64,000 bases of DNA from Neoceratodus forsteri (Eukaryota > Chordata > Ceratodontiformes > Ceratodontidae), in assembly GCA_016271365.2 (NCBI GenBank), contig CM057452.1, positions 1,242,757,001 through 1,242,821,000 of the forward strand. The letters are read 5' to 3'. Positions 10,600 through 20,900 of this stretch are shown here, piece by piece (positions within the stretch are counted from its first letter, which is position 1; each line of letters begins with the position of its first letter). Both the position numbers and the translations under genes were made by a program. A model generated the notes under the pieces. The model did no database searches. It was not told the DNA's origin and saw nothing but the letters and a program-made list of their open reading frames with translations.

Positions 10600-11720
10600 T
10601 TCACTCCAAATTTTCAACATGGGTTTTTTGTGACCCCCACCTTATAAACAGTGGCAATATCAGTTTGGTAGCCGGAAGCTGATTTTGCACAGTGACTATG
10701 GCATTTGGCACCACAGCTGCAAAAACACATTTTGAACAGAATGTGAAAAATGACAGCTGTACTGTTCATGGGGAGGTATAAAAAATGGCAATGTTGAAAA
10801 TCTGCAGTGAAAATAGTAAAAAAAAATGGTGAAGTCACGAGCATGCGTAGAAACGGCATAACACACACCCTTAATGTAATTAGTTTGGGAATTTTTTTGC
10901 AGCAGATTGTCAACACAGGCATTTTGGGACCTCCGCTCATGAACAGTGTCACTGTCATTTTCTTAATCTGTTCCGAACAGTGATTTCTCACAGCAACCAC
11001 AACATTTCTGCGCAGAAAGTGTGAAAACACATTTCGGCCATTTTGTGAAAAATTACAGCTGTACTGTTCATAAGGAAGTGTGGAAAAATGGCAGTGGTAA
11101 AAATGTGGACTGAAAATACAGCAAATTCATAAAATTACAAGGGTTCGTGGTAACAGCGTAATGCTTACTCGTAACACAGTCATTTTATGGACTTTTGTCA
11201 CCAAATTTTCAACATAGCTATTTTAAAAGACCTCTGCTCATGAAAAGTGTCACTGTGATTTTCTTAATCTGTCGCAAACATTGATTTTGCACACCGACTG
11301 CACCACTGTGCTCTACATTGTGCTCTACATGCGTGGAAACACATTTTGGGGGAGATGTGAAAAATGACAGCAGTAATGCTCATAAGGAGGTATGGTAACA
11401 TGGCAATATTGAAAATCTGGAGTGCAAATATTAAAAATTTGCAAACTTATGAGCGTGTGTAGGAACTGCGCAATGCACACTTGTAAAACAGTCATTTTGG
11501 GGAATTTTTTCCTAAATTTTCAACATAGGGTTTTTGGGGGCCTACCTCAAGAACTGTAACACTGTCATTTCATACATTGGTCCGGAAAGGTGGTTTTGCG
11601 CGGTGACCGAGAAATCACCTTTTGGGACCAAATAATAAAATGACAGTGCAAGAATTCATGAGGTGGGGTCCCAAAAACCCCATGTTGAAATTTGGTGCAA
11701 AAATTCCCAAAATGGCTGAG
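10600..11720. repeat. ~300-bp tandem array with inverted end
   Basis: Units begin near 10605, 10905, 11205 and 11512 with (A)TTTTCAACA-(G/A)G. Each then has a CTCATGAA-AGTGTCACTGTCATTTT block, a GATTTTGCAC-style block and GAAAAATGACAGC-GTA. The period is about 300 bp over roughly 3.5 copies. The last stretch (11636-11720) is an inverted copy of the unit start (CCCCATGTTGAAATTTGGTG), so the array is closed by inverted ends about 70 bp long. Internal tandem units closed by inverted ends are seen in some foldback-type DNA transposons. Confidence 0.65.
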
Positions 11721-11974
11721 ATATGCTTCAAAGTTGAAAAAAAAAAAACATTTATTCCATTATACAGCTTACCGGCATTTCCTCAGTTTACAGTTGGCTT
11801 TGAAGAGCCAAGACATGTTCCCGGTCCACCGAAGATTGTTATTCTGGACTCCACAGTTAAGTATGGGGTGAGGGGGGTGTGGGGAGGCAGACTGTGCAGA
11901 GGGTGGGCGCGGTGGTCAAGACTGTCAGTGTGGGACCGTTTTTTCTTTGTAGGTTTTTTCTTCTAGGAAGTTGA
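11721..11974. other. unassigned spacer inside the composite insertion
   Basis: Contains an A run, GC-rich segments and a T-rich end. No recognised repeat or gene. Confidence 0.3.
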
Positions 11975-12417
11975 CGCAGGATGTTTGCCATGCTGGGAAA
12001 GACTCTCAGAGTGGCAGCTGGAAGTGTTTTTTGGGGGGCCAGTTGAGCAGACAGGGGATTGGGCATCCCCGTTGGCCATAGAAAGGTTTGCTATGCTGGG
12101 GTTGGCTCCCAGCATGGCACCAGGAAGTGTGTTGGGGAGCAGCAGACAGATGTTTGTCATGTTGTGGTGGGCTCCCAGTGTGGCACCTGGAAGGCTATTT
12201 TGGGGGGGCAGTGAAGGTGACGGGGAATTGGGCACCCCCGTCGGCCTTACAGATTGTTGCCATGCTGGAGTGGGATCCCAGCATAGCACCCAAAACTCTG
12301 CTGGGGGGAGCGCAGCTCAGCCGATGGGGGATTGGGCAACCCCATTGGCCATACTGTATGTGGGGGGGGCACGTGAGCATGCTGGCATGGGCTCCCAGTG
12401 TGCTACTTGTTGGGGGG
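11975..12417. repeat. degenerate G-rich minisatellite
   Basis: The phrase GGCTCCCAGYRTGGCACC with following GGAAG and TGTTGGGG recurs with changes near 11990, 12100, 12165, 12270 and 12385. Between copies lies a GGGGATTGGGC-ACCCC-TTGGCC block, so the higher-order unit is roughly 160-170 bp. Open reading frames on both strands (236 residues plus, 201 residues minus) run through it. They are best explained by the repeat having few stop codons in several frames. Confidence 0.65.
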
Positions 12418-12571
12418 GAAGAGCCGTCTATGACAGCTCTTTCACTGCAGTGCCAACATGTAGGCACTTTGCATACTGCAGACGTCAGCATGCAAATTTC
12501 CTGCATGCTGCAGTGCTTCTCTTTCAACTGTATGCCGCTGCATCTGCAAAAGCTGTCATAGACAGCTCTTA
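12418..12571. repeat. 154-bp palindrome (foldback)
   Basis: The left arm starts GAAGAGCCGTCTATGACAGC and the right arm ends GCTGTCATAGACAGCTCTTA, which are inverse copies. The centre is the inverted pair CAGCATGC/GCATGCTG around 12495-12515. The whole can form one long hairpin and looks like a MITE. Terminal direct repeats are not evident. Confidence 0.7.
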
Positions 12572-12699
12572 CATTCATTGGCATGGTGTGGCCACTCCTA
12601 CAAAAGGCAGCAGGGCATTGGAAGTAGGGAGGCACACCTACAAATTCTCTTATGGTGGCACTATGTTTCTTGCACATGCGTGCAAGCAAACATGAAAAT

Positions 12700-12835
12700 G
12701 ACTTCACAGGCCAAGTCTCGTAAGTGAAAAAAATGGCATCCCTTTTCCTGCTATTCAAGATGCTATAGATATTAGCAGAGGCAAGAGCAAATAACACCAT
12801 TAATACTTTTTAGGAGAGGTGTAACTTAAAAAACC
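12700..12835 (-). pseudogene. Tx1-like LINE ORF2 start (endonuclease N-terminus)
   Basis: Minus-strand reading gives ASANIYSILNSRKRDAIF, the conserved N-I-S-I-R start of a Tx1-type endonuclease, followed in another frame by LRDLACEVIF. The next block of the domain, LVLQE, is at about 10195 beyond the composite insertion. ORF1 ends just upstream at about 12870, the short ORF1/ORF2 gap expected of this clade. That supports 3960-15180 being one element. Confidence 0.65.
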
Positions 12836-12859
12836 TTTCCTGAAACCAAACACATCAAG

Positions 12860-13370
12860 ACACTGTTTATTTCTTTTTAACCCCTACTGCTTTTTTTTCC
12901 ACCAACCATGGGACTGAATGCACAGAAGATGTATCAGAGTCCAGCTCCACTGTCCCTAGGTCCTCTTCAGTCTGTGGGGCCAAGGCATCGTATGTGTTGG
13001 ACACCTCCATATCAAGTGAAGTCACCTTCTGACTCCTTAAACTGTGTCTTCTTTCTGACCAAGATTTTTTTTCTCTGGGGCGGGGAGGGGGGAGGCATCT
13101 GACTGATATTGTCTGGCACACCTGCTACAGATGTAGAAGCCCCTTCCTCATTTGGTTTATCTCCTGTTAACAAGGACTCCATATTTCCATCCTCCACATT
13201 TCCTCCTGCACCAGTGGAGCAGGGAGTACCATGACTTCAGCCAGAATGTCCTCAGGCTCCTTCTGACCTGCCTGCTGACCACATGTTGCTCTGCTGTTGT
13301 CTCAAATGGAGCTGGATTATTGACACCCTCTGATTGATGGGCTTCTTTGATCAGAATGTCCAGATTCATA
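12860..13370 (-). pseudogene. Tx1-like LINE ORF1, acidic C-terminal part
   Basis: Minus-strand frames (13197-13012, 13121-12867) encode a hydrophilic, acidic, serine-rich tail with DMEVSNTYDALAP and TEEDLGTVELDSDTSS. This fits the low-complexity C-terminus that follows the zinc knuckles in Tx1 ORF1. It is separated from the knuckles at 13797-13960 by an inserted CR1 3' end. Frameshifts are present between the pieces. Confidence 0.6.
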
Positions 13371-13796
13371 CTTCTGTCGCCTTGAGGAAAGGAGGGAGAG
13401 GGGGACACGATAGAAACATTCAAGTACCTCAAGGGAATCAACAAAATCCAAGAGGGTAGCATCTTTCAAAAAAAGGGGTGTGCAAGAACAAGAGGGCACA
13501 ATTTGAAGCTAGAGGGGGGGCGTCTCAGAGGTAATTTAAGGAAGTATTTTTTCACAGAGAGGGTTGTGGATGCATGGAACGACCTTCCAGAGGAGGTTGT
13601 GGAGTCAAAATCAGTGGTGGAATTCAAGCATGCATGGGATAGTCATAAGGCAATTCTGGGGGGTGGGGGTAGGAAGAAGTAGGCTGCTGGTTAACTAGGA
13701 TCTGCAGCTTATCCAGTAGGTAGGAAAATGGGCAGACTGGGTGGGCCAAGCGGTTCTTATCTGCCGTCAAATTCTATGTTTCTATGTCATTGTTTT
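13371..13796 (+). mobile_element. CR1 LINE 3' end (truncated)
   Basis: Plus-strand translation gives the CR1 C-terminus: IETFKYLKGINKIQEGSIF in degraded form, then a KYFFTERVVDAWNDLPEEVV-type block at about 13540-13600. The 3' UTR follows (GGGCAGACTGGGTGGGCC, then TTATCTGCCGTCAAATTC) and the TTCTATGTTTCTATG terminus. It closely resembles the copy at 58790-59200 and so is probably the same subfamily. It is 5' truncated, which is usual for CR1, and inserted into the Tx1-like ORF1. Confidence 0.9.
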
Positions 13797-15180
13797 TAGA
13801 GGCCCTGGGGCAATTTTGGTACATATGACCATGCTCCTCAAGGAGGTTGCACTGGACATGATTGCAACATTGTGAGCTGATATGACTAATTTCACCACAT
13901 AGCCCACAACTTACCATATCACACACATTAGAAAGGTACGTGTGAGACCAGCACTTATTGCATGCCTTGGGCTGGTCTGACTAAAAGTAAACCCCTCTGT
14001 AATGTCACAGGTAGAAACTTTTTGGAATGTGGCACACCCCCTCTTCTGAATGCCTTGGTTTCACTTTGAAATGCCATCCACCAGTCCATAAGAACTCAAA
14101 GTCAATAATGGCATTTTAGGACACTTACCGCATCACACCTCTGATTTAGCTAATGAGCAATATCCCCTTCTTGCACAGTTTTGTTTCTGAACATAATCAT
14201 TACAATTGTAATAGGTGATTTAGTGAACAGAATGGCCACAAAAGGGGTCCATAATGGAGAAAATTTCAACAGGTTATATTTACACCAGAATCTTTCAAGC
14301 CAAGTCATAGCTCTAAAGCTAATGTCAAACATGTTCTCCATGGACACATGGATTAAAGCATAGATATCTGATGCTAGAACTCTCATAGAGTCTTTCAACA
14401 GTTTACATTCCACAGAGACCATACCAGGGTTAGTTTCTAGCTCTCCTCTGTATTTCAGCCTCACTGCGTTCCTTCAAGGTGTAGGCTCAACTGTATCAAA
14501 AAAGTCAGTGTACCTTGCCCTAGCCGAAGGAGAGGGAGCAGCCATGCCTTGAAGACCTTTGCCCCTGAGGGGTATCTCTATTTTCATAGTTATGTCTCTG
14601 TATGGCTGCTGAAGACAGCCCAGGGGCAGATTTATTTCTATTCCCTGGCATGGACCCACTAGTCCAACATCCATGGGGTGAGGTATTTTCAGCCAAAATA
14701 TCTGCTGTGGCAAAGCCCGAGCTGCCAACTCCCAAACTCATACTTTCCATCTCTGACTTCCAGTAGGTGAAACCCTGCTAGTCACCACACCTACATCCTT
14801 TGCATTTGCCCCCACACCAGTGTTACTTACTCCTGGACCTCCCACAGGGTTTACCTGGCTTTCTCCCACAACATTGCTTCTCGGCTCAGTTATACTCCTT
14901 CCAGTCTCATGAGAAAAAGATACCTATTCAGAATCAGGGACCCATTCCTCCTTTGCTGTTTTCTTCCAACTGGCACATTCCAAGACTGTTTTTGGGGACC
15001 AGCTACTTTCCTCCAGAGTATCAGCCTGCACACCAAATGCCATCACCATAATCTCTTTCAACAACTTCGCTGTTGCCTTTCTCTTTGGCTCCCCTTCACT
15101 TTCTGCTGCTACCTGCTGCTACCGAACAGGATTCCCCACCAGTCGCATCTCTGCTTGTACATGGTTCCTCCTGCAATTGC
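13797..15180 (-). pseudogene. Tx1-like LINE ORF1, N-terminal, RNA-binding and zinc-knuckle part
   Basis: On the minus strand an N-terminal region at about 15170-14880 (KRKATAKLLKEI, then SWSPKTVLECA) leads into frames at 14750-14474 and 14464-14150 with YRGELETNPGM and MTWLERFWCK. At about 13960-13800 come three zinc-knuckle-like blocks: CNKCWSHTYL, CGLCGEISHISSQC and CNLLEEHGHMYQNCP. Three such knuckles after an RNA-binding region are characteristic of Tx1-type ORF1 nucleic-acid chaperones. The frame shifts at least twice. The 5' end meets a SINE near 15180, so the 5' UTR is not resolved. Confidence 0.65.
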
Positions 15181-15350
15181 CTCAATAGGTTAGAGTAATG
15201 AGCTGTGAACAAGCTTGGTACACCCAGCAGAACAGACCTGGGTTTCATTCTCACAGCCTCCACCTGCATACTGTGTGACTCTGAGCAAGTCACTCTAAAA
15301 CACAAAAAAGGCAGAGCACACACAAACCAAAAAATACCAAGGGCACTGGT
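15180..15350 (+). mobile_element. tRNA-derived SINE
   Basis: The sequence GACCTGGGTTTCATTCTCAC (B-box like), then CACCTGCATACTGTGTGACT and GAGCAAGTCACT, matches the SINE at 44414-44624 block for block. The A-box region near 15195 is degraded. The 3' tail is short and runs into different sequence at about 15350. Copies of this family also lie at 28725, 35965, 36053 and 57170. Confidence 0.7.
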
Positions 15351-15514
15351 CATAAAAATATTTATTAAAAATATGGAAAGGAGGTAAGAGATGCCTGATG
15401 CGTTTTAGATGCTTCTTACATCCTTTCTCAAAGGCTAAAATCTCTCAAAAATGTGACCATTAAATACACATGAAACAACTCACATAATTATGACATCACA
15501 AATAAACATTCATC
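15351..15514. other. possible PLE-related flank
   Basis: Contains GCCTGATGCGTTTTAGATGC and CATCCTTTCTCAAAGGC. These resemble the CTGATGAAACGCGTC-type leader often seen at the ends of Penelope-like elements, here degraded. The same host sequence continues at 21910 beyond the L1 insertion. The assignment is weak. Confidence 0.3.
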
Positions 15515-15532
15515 AATAAAACAGCTGAAGAA
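15515..15532 (+). repeat. left 18-bp target-site duplication of the L1
   Basis: AATAAAACAGCTGAAGAA occurs here and identically at 21892-21909, directly after the A-rich tail of the L1. It defines both ends of the insertion. Confidence 0.95.
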
Positions 15533-15693
15533 GGGGAGCCACGTGATGCGGTGTGCTGAGTAAGATGACTCTCTGCCCGGTCCGACCTACCACCCATTAT
15601 TAACCCTTCAAAACCCTGCTTTTCAGTACCCTTTACCGAAGATCACCTGTCTGCTGCCTTTCTGAATGCTTCTGCTTTCTTTACAAGGTATCG

Positions 15694-16560
15694 ATGGACG
15701 AGGAGATGTGGAAAACCGCTTCAAAACATACGCCTCCTGCAACACCCGAGAAGGCCTCTAAGAAAGCCAGGGCCTCCTTCTCGCAATCCTCTCTGCCTGC
15801 TACCGCTGAGTGTCCTGATGCAGATCTTCTCACCCTCTCGAGGTTTCTAGAGGAGTTTCAGCCTTTTAAGGCTGAAATGCAGAATATGGCAGGGGAAATC
15901 AAAAGCATCTCTAACACCCTGGAGGAGCTCTCTAAGAAGACTGCTGACAATGAAGTGTGTATATGATCTGTTGAAAAGATGCAGGATAAAGCTGATCTGG
16001 AGTTAGTGGCCCTGAGGCAAAGGCTAGTGAAAATGGAGAATAAGGTGGAAGACCTGGAGGGGCACAGTGGCAGTAACAATGCAGTAATTATCAGCTTGCC
16101 CGAGGGCGAAGAGGGCTCAGACTCCATCAAGTTTATTAAAAAGTTTGTGGAGAAGGTGGCAGGCCCTTCCCCCTTCAGTGCTAGCTACATCATAGAAAAG
16201 AGCTCAGTGTGCACTACGCCCCCTTCCCCGGTTGAAGCCCCCCCCAGATCACTCATATTTCATTTTCTAAACTTCCAGGAGAGACAGCATTTCTTATACA
16301 AGGTCAAGGAGGTGCAAGATTTGCAATGGGAAGGTAAAAAACTGAGGGTGGCACAAGATCTGCCCTTATCTGTGCGTCAGAAAAGAGCTACATTTCACAA
16401 AGTGGTCCTCAAGCTGATAGTCGCAGGAATCAAGTTCCGCATGGGTTTCCCTGCAAGGCTTCAATTTTGTCTGAATGGTTCCTGGGTGACTTATGAGGAG
16501 GTGGAGATGGCAACCATTGGGCTTAAAGAAGTTCTTCCTGATCTATTCAAGCCTACATGA
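15694..16560 (+). pseudogene. L1 ORF1 (RNA-binding chaperone) with one in-frame stop
   Basis: A frame of 288 codons starts at ATG 15694 and ends at TGA 16558-16560, broken only by a TGA at 15964-15966 (residue 91). Residues 1-55 are basic and low-complexity. Residues 55-135 are a heptad-rich coiled coil (FLEEFQPFKAEMQNM, LELVALRQRLVKMENKVEDL), matching the trimerisation domain of L1 ORF1p. The rest corresponds to the RRM and C-terminal domain, with LIFHFLNFQERQHFL and RQKRATFHKVVLKL. It is somewhat shorter than mammalian ORF1p. Apart from the stop the frame is intact. Confidence 0.88.
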
Positions 16561-17951
16561 GAACTGACCCGGCGCAGGGAACTATGCCGAGTTTCCACCT
16601 GGTGGTGTTGTCTAGCTGCAGCAAATCATAATTCACTACAATATCTTTGGGGCCATGCCGCTGACAAACTGAGCAACTGGCAACTCAACCTTACACTACA
16701 GCTCTCAAGTGGGGTCCTCGTTCTGATAAAAAATGGACATTTCGTTCCTGATTTGGTTCTCATCTTCAGGACTTCCTACTTTGTTGACTCTCCTTTTTTA
16801 CTCTGGCATAACCCAGTTTCAATTTTGTTTCACAAGTCAGGTGTTAGTGGGCTCATATGTGTTTTTCCTGGTTTCAATTAATGAGTACTTGAGCGGGGTC
16901 ACTGTTCTCATGTTAAGCCCCAATTTGTTAGTTCTAGTAACCCAGTTTTTCAGGAGTGTTGTCCCGACCTCATGGCAATGATGGAGGGCAATGCTTTCCT
17001 CTATCAGATCTTAATATGAGACTCTATTTGCACATACGGTCTCTTTCTGGCCCTGTTAGCATGGCCCATTTCTTTTCAGGTTTCCCTTCTTTTCTCGCTG
17101 CCTGTCACTATCGGGCAATAAATATGGTTAGTCCGATCATCAAGGGAGATCCCGCACTTAAGGACAGATGAGAATACTAGGGTTTTGTACGCCCTTACTG
17201 GGCTTTGGTTTGCCCCTTCTCTACAACCCCGCTTAAGTGTTGTCTCTGGAGGATTCCCGTTTTCCCTCCTTTCTCAAATCTCTCTTTTAGAACTGTGACG
17301 GTCACTGTCTTTGAATTAAAAATGCGGCCTGGACAGCGACTGTGGGGCTCTCAGTTCTCCCCCATATCACAGAGGGTAGTTATGGTTTCCCTGCTCTTGG
17401 TCATTAACTTCTGATGCTTGTGGATTGTGCCACAAGATGGCATCTGAGATTAATCTTTACATATGATACCAATGTGTTACATGCCTTGCACTCTGCGGGC
17501 CATGTTGTTTTATGGCTCATGGGGTTTCTGCAGGGAGGATCGCTTCCTCTAAGGGGTTAGTATAGCCAATTCTCCAGTGTTATTTAGGGGTGTTGTCAGG
17601 CAATCACTGCTGAGAACAGGCTATTTCTTTGGAGTGTTCTGATTACAGAGGGGTAATTCTGTTCTTGATTCCTGCTTTATGAGGGTGGGGTGGTTGGGAG
17701 GGAGAGGAACTTCTCAGTCTGCTGGTCATCATGTACCATGCAAAATATGGGAAGGTGTGGGAGGAGGGGAGGTTGAGGTTTATAGGGTGTTTTGGGCAGG
17801 GGGAGTTGGGGGTGGCTGGGGGAATGGATTTAGTGGAGGCAGATTTGGGGGGAGGGCAGAACAACCCAGGGCATATTATGTTTGGAGCAGTATAGATAGA
17901 AAATACATGTATATGTGTGCTTCAGAGGATCTTGGACTGGCAACATGAGTG
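16561..17951 (+). other. 1.39-kb spacer between L1 ORF1 and ORF2
   Basis: This interval lies inside the L1 and contains only short frames. One at 16733-16981 would encode 82 hydrophobic residues, but its composition simply follows the T-rich DNA. A G-rich tract lies at 17680-17880. I see no second TE boundary or target duplication, so the spacer appears native to the element. Most L1 elements have a far shorter inter-ORF gap. Confidence 0.6.
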
Positions 17952-20900
17952 ATGGCTAGAAACATTCAATTTATCAGTTGGAATGTTAAGGGGGGGTGAG
18001 GCACAAGATCAAGCAATATAAAACATTGAAACATATAAACCATCTGAAGGTAGAAATTATGTTTTTGCAGGAGACACATTTGCTCAAGAGGGAGGCTGAC
18101 AAAATGAGGCAGCAACAAATTGGGCAGATGTTTGCAGCGGAGGGTACTACCCACAGTAGAGGGGTCATGATCCTTCTGCACAGGTCAGTTCCGTTCAAGC
18201 CTCTTCAAGTTATATCTGACCCTTTGGGCAGATTCTTGTTTGTAAAAGGCAGATTGCATACCCTGGACATTCTCCTGGGTGCTATCTATGGCCCTAATGT
18301 AGATTCCCCTAGTTTTTTTGTTCAGATAATAAAATCCCTAACTCCATTTCTGGATATCCCCATGGTCATAGGGGGTGATTTCAATCTAGTTTTTGATCAG
18401 GCTCTTGACAGATTGGGTCAATCCCATTAAGATCTTTTTCTGGCACAAACAGCCTTCAGGTACCTGTTGGATTCCATTGATCTTTGTGATATATGGCGCG
18501 TATTACATCCCAATGCAAGGCAGTACACTTTTGTTTCCCCGGTGCATGCAACCTCTTCTAGGATTGATTATATCCTCATCTCTCAAACCCTGTTACCAGG
18601 GGTTATATGTTCTAGTATTGTCTCAGGGCCTCCGTCAGATCATTCAGTGGTCACCTGCCTAATTGCCTTAGCTTCATTGCCAAACAAAGGGGGCCGGTGG
18701 AAGTTAAATAACCAAATTCTGAAGGAGCCAAAGATGGTTCAGTATATAACATCCCAAATAGAGCAGTTTATTGCTTCTAATTCTAACTCCATGGGGAAGC
18801 CTGATATGATATGGGGTGTCTGTAAAGCGTATTTAAGGGGGATTATAATTGGCCTAACATCAAAAAGGAAAAGGGAGACAGCATCTCGGATTTCTGATCT
18901 TCTCTCTCAAATTAGGTGTATGGAGACTGCTCTTTCTCCATCTTCTTCCGAGACATTCAAACAAGACTTAACGAAATTGAGAGAAGCCTACCTAGCAATG
19001 CTATCAGAACAAGCCAAATTCACAATTTTGAAAACAAATGCAGTGTATACCGATCAGGGTGAGAAGGCGGGCAAAATGTTAGCACTACGTATTAAGCAAC
19101 AGGAATCCTCCAGACTCATTCCTGCTATCCATTCTTCTAGCGACAATTCCCTTAAGGTCTCGCCCTCAGAGATAGCGGAGGAGTTTACAAAGTATTTCCA
19201 GGATTTATATGGCCCTATGGCCAATTCCCCATCTAGGGAAATACTTTTTGAATATCTGAGTTATTTACAGTTGCCGACTCTTATGCAATCCCAGCAAAAA
19301 ATTCTGGAGTCTCCCATCTCCGGGCCCTGATGGGTTTACCTCCAATTTTTATAAGGCTTTCTCCAAACAACTGATTCCCATTCTGCTGCCACTTTTCCAG
19401 GCTATTCTGCCTGGTCAGGTGTCTGATCCCTCTCTATTTGAGGTGTTAATAGTCTTGTTGCCCAAATCAGACAGACCGTTGGATCAGGTCTCAAGTTATA
19501 GGCCACTCTCCCTACTTAACCATGACATTAAAATTCTGGCAAGATTACTAGCCGACTATGTGGAGGCAGTACTTCACTTTCCAATCGGAGCAGATCAGGC
19601 TGGTTTTATGAAAGGGAGATCATCGGTTGACCATCTGAGGGCCCTGTCTCACATCTTCTTGGCATCCAAAGATGCTCCTCATCCAATGGTCTTGATCTCG
19701 CTGGATGCAGAGAAGGCGTTTGACAGAGTCCACTGGGACTATCTTTTTGTTATGATGGAAGCTTTCAGTTTTCCCATGAAATTCCGGAATTGGGTGAGTT
19801 CTCTATATAAGTTTCCCTCTGCCAGAATTTCATGTAACGGGTTATTTCTAGTTCCTTCAAATTGCATGTAGGGACCAGACAGGGGTGCCCCTTCTCTCCC
19901 CTTCTCTTCAACATCTATCTAGAGCTGCTTATAAGGAGGTTATCAGGAGCCCAGGGCATATCGGGTATTTCTCTAGGGGAGCAGACAGTTAAGGTTGCAG
20001 CCTATGCAGATGACCTTCTGCTGCAGGTAACACACCCACTCATATCGATTCCCGCTATCCTAAAGCTAATAGAGGATTTTAGTAAGGTCTCAAACTATAA
20101 ACTTAATGTAGGAAAGACGGTGGTTTTTCCTCTTAACCATAGGGTTTGTAAACAGGATATTATTGCATTTGGACTCACCTGGAAGTCTGACTATATTAAA
20201 TACCTGGGGCTTCTTTTAACAAGGAATGCAACATGGCTCAGACAATTAAATACCGATGCACTGGTACACAAAGTAGATCTTGACCTTCGTAGATGGACCC
20301 TACTTCCCCTCTCTCTATGGGGCAGAATAAATTTAATTAAAATGAACGTTTTTCCCCATCTGTTCTACCCGCTCAACGTGTTAAATATATGGCTTTCCCT
20401 GTCCTGGGTTAAAAAAGTGCACGGTATCATCTCCACTTTTATATGGGACGATAAGAAGGCCAGGATGGCATTCCATAAGTTAGCATCCCTGAAGGCCAAA
20501 GGAGGTTTAAGACTTCCCCATATCAGGTTATATTACTGGGCCAGTCAGGCCAATAAATATCTTAGATGGCTGACCGTGAATCAACTGTCCGCGGCCGCCA
20601 CATACATTCCAACTTGGTTAGCTGTAGAGTCTGCATTCATTAAAAAACATGGTTTTTCCCCTGCTGTGCTGCTATACACCAAGATTAGTTCCCTACCAGA
20701 GTCTCTGCATAGTTCCCCTGCAGCTGTTTCAATCAGGATTCATACTCAGTTGTGTGCATTTCTGAGATATAAGAATCTCAAGGACTTATTTAAACCCATA
20801 ACAGGCAGTCCCAATTTTTTATTAGAAGGTAAGCCTCTCCTACCCACCTGGCTTACTCAGATAGGAAACTGTCATGTAGAAGAGTTTGTGTCACCCAATA

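Larger units (their letters stand above)
10219..12693. mobile_element. composite insertion bounded by ATGTTTGCTTGC inverted ends
   Basis: A 12-base sequence ATGTTTGCTTGC at 10219-10230 is repeated in inverted form at 12682-12693. The Tx1-like endonuclease frame breaks at these ends: the N-terminal block lies to the right and the rest to the left. The interval holds a palindrome, a ~300-bp tandem array, a minisatellite and a second palindrome, each listed separately. I see no transposase. It may be one complex non-autonomous DNA transposon or several elements that landed in succession. No clean target-site duplication is visible, so the class is unassigned. Confidence 0.5.

Noticed and set aside
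11985..12695. 236-residue plus-strand ORF and overlapping 201-residue minus-strand ORF
   Set aside because: Both run through a G-rich minisatellite and a palindrome. Openness follows from the repeat, not from coding constraint.
16733..16981. 82-residue hydrophobic ORF resembling a membrane protein
   Set aside because: T-rich DNA yields such frames by chance. It lies in the L1 spacer with no supporting context.
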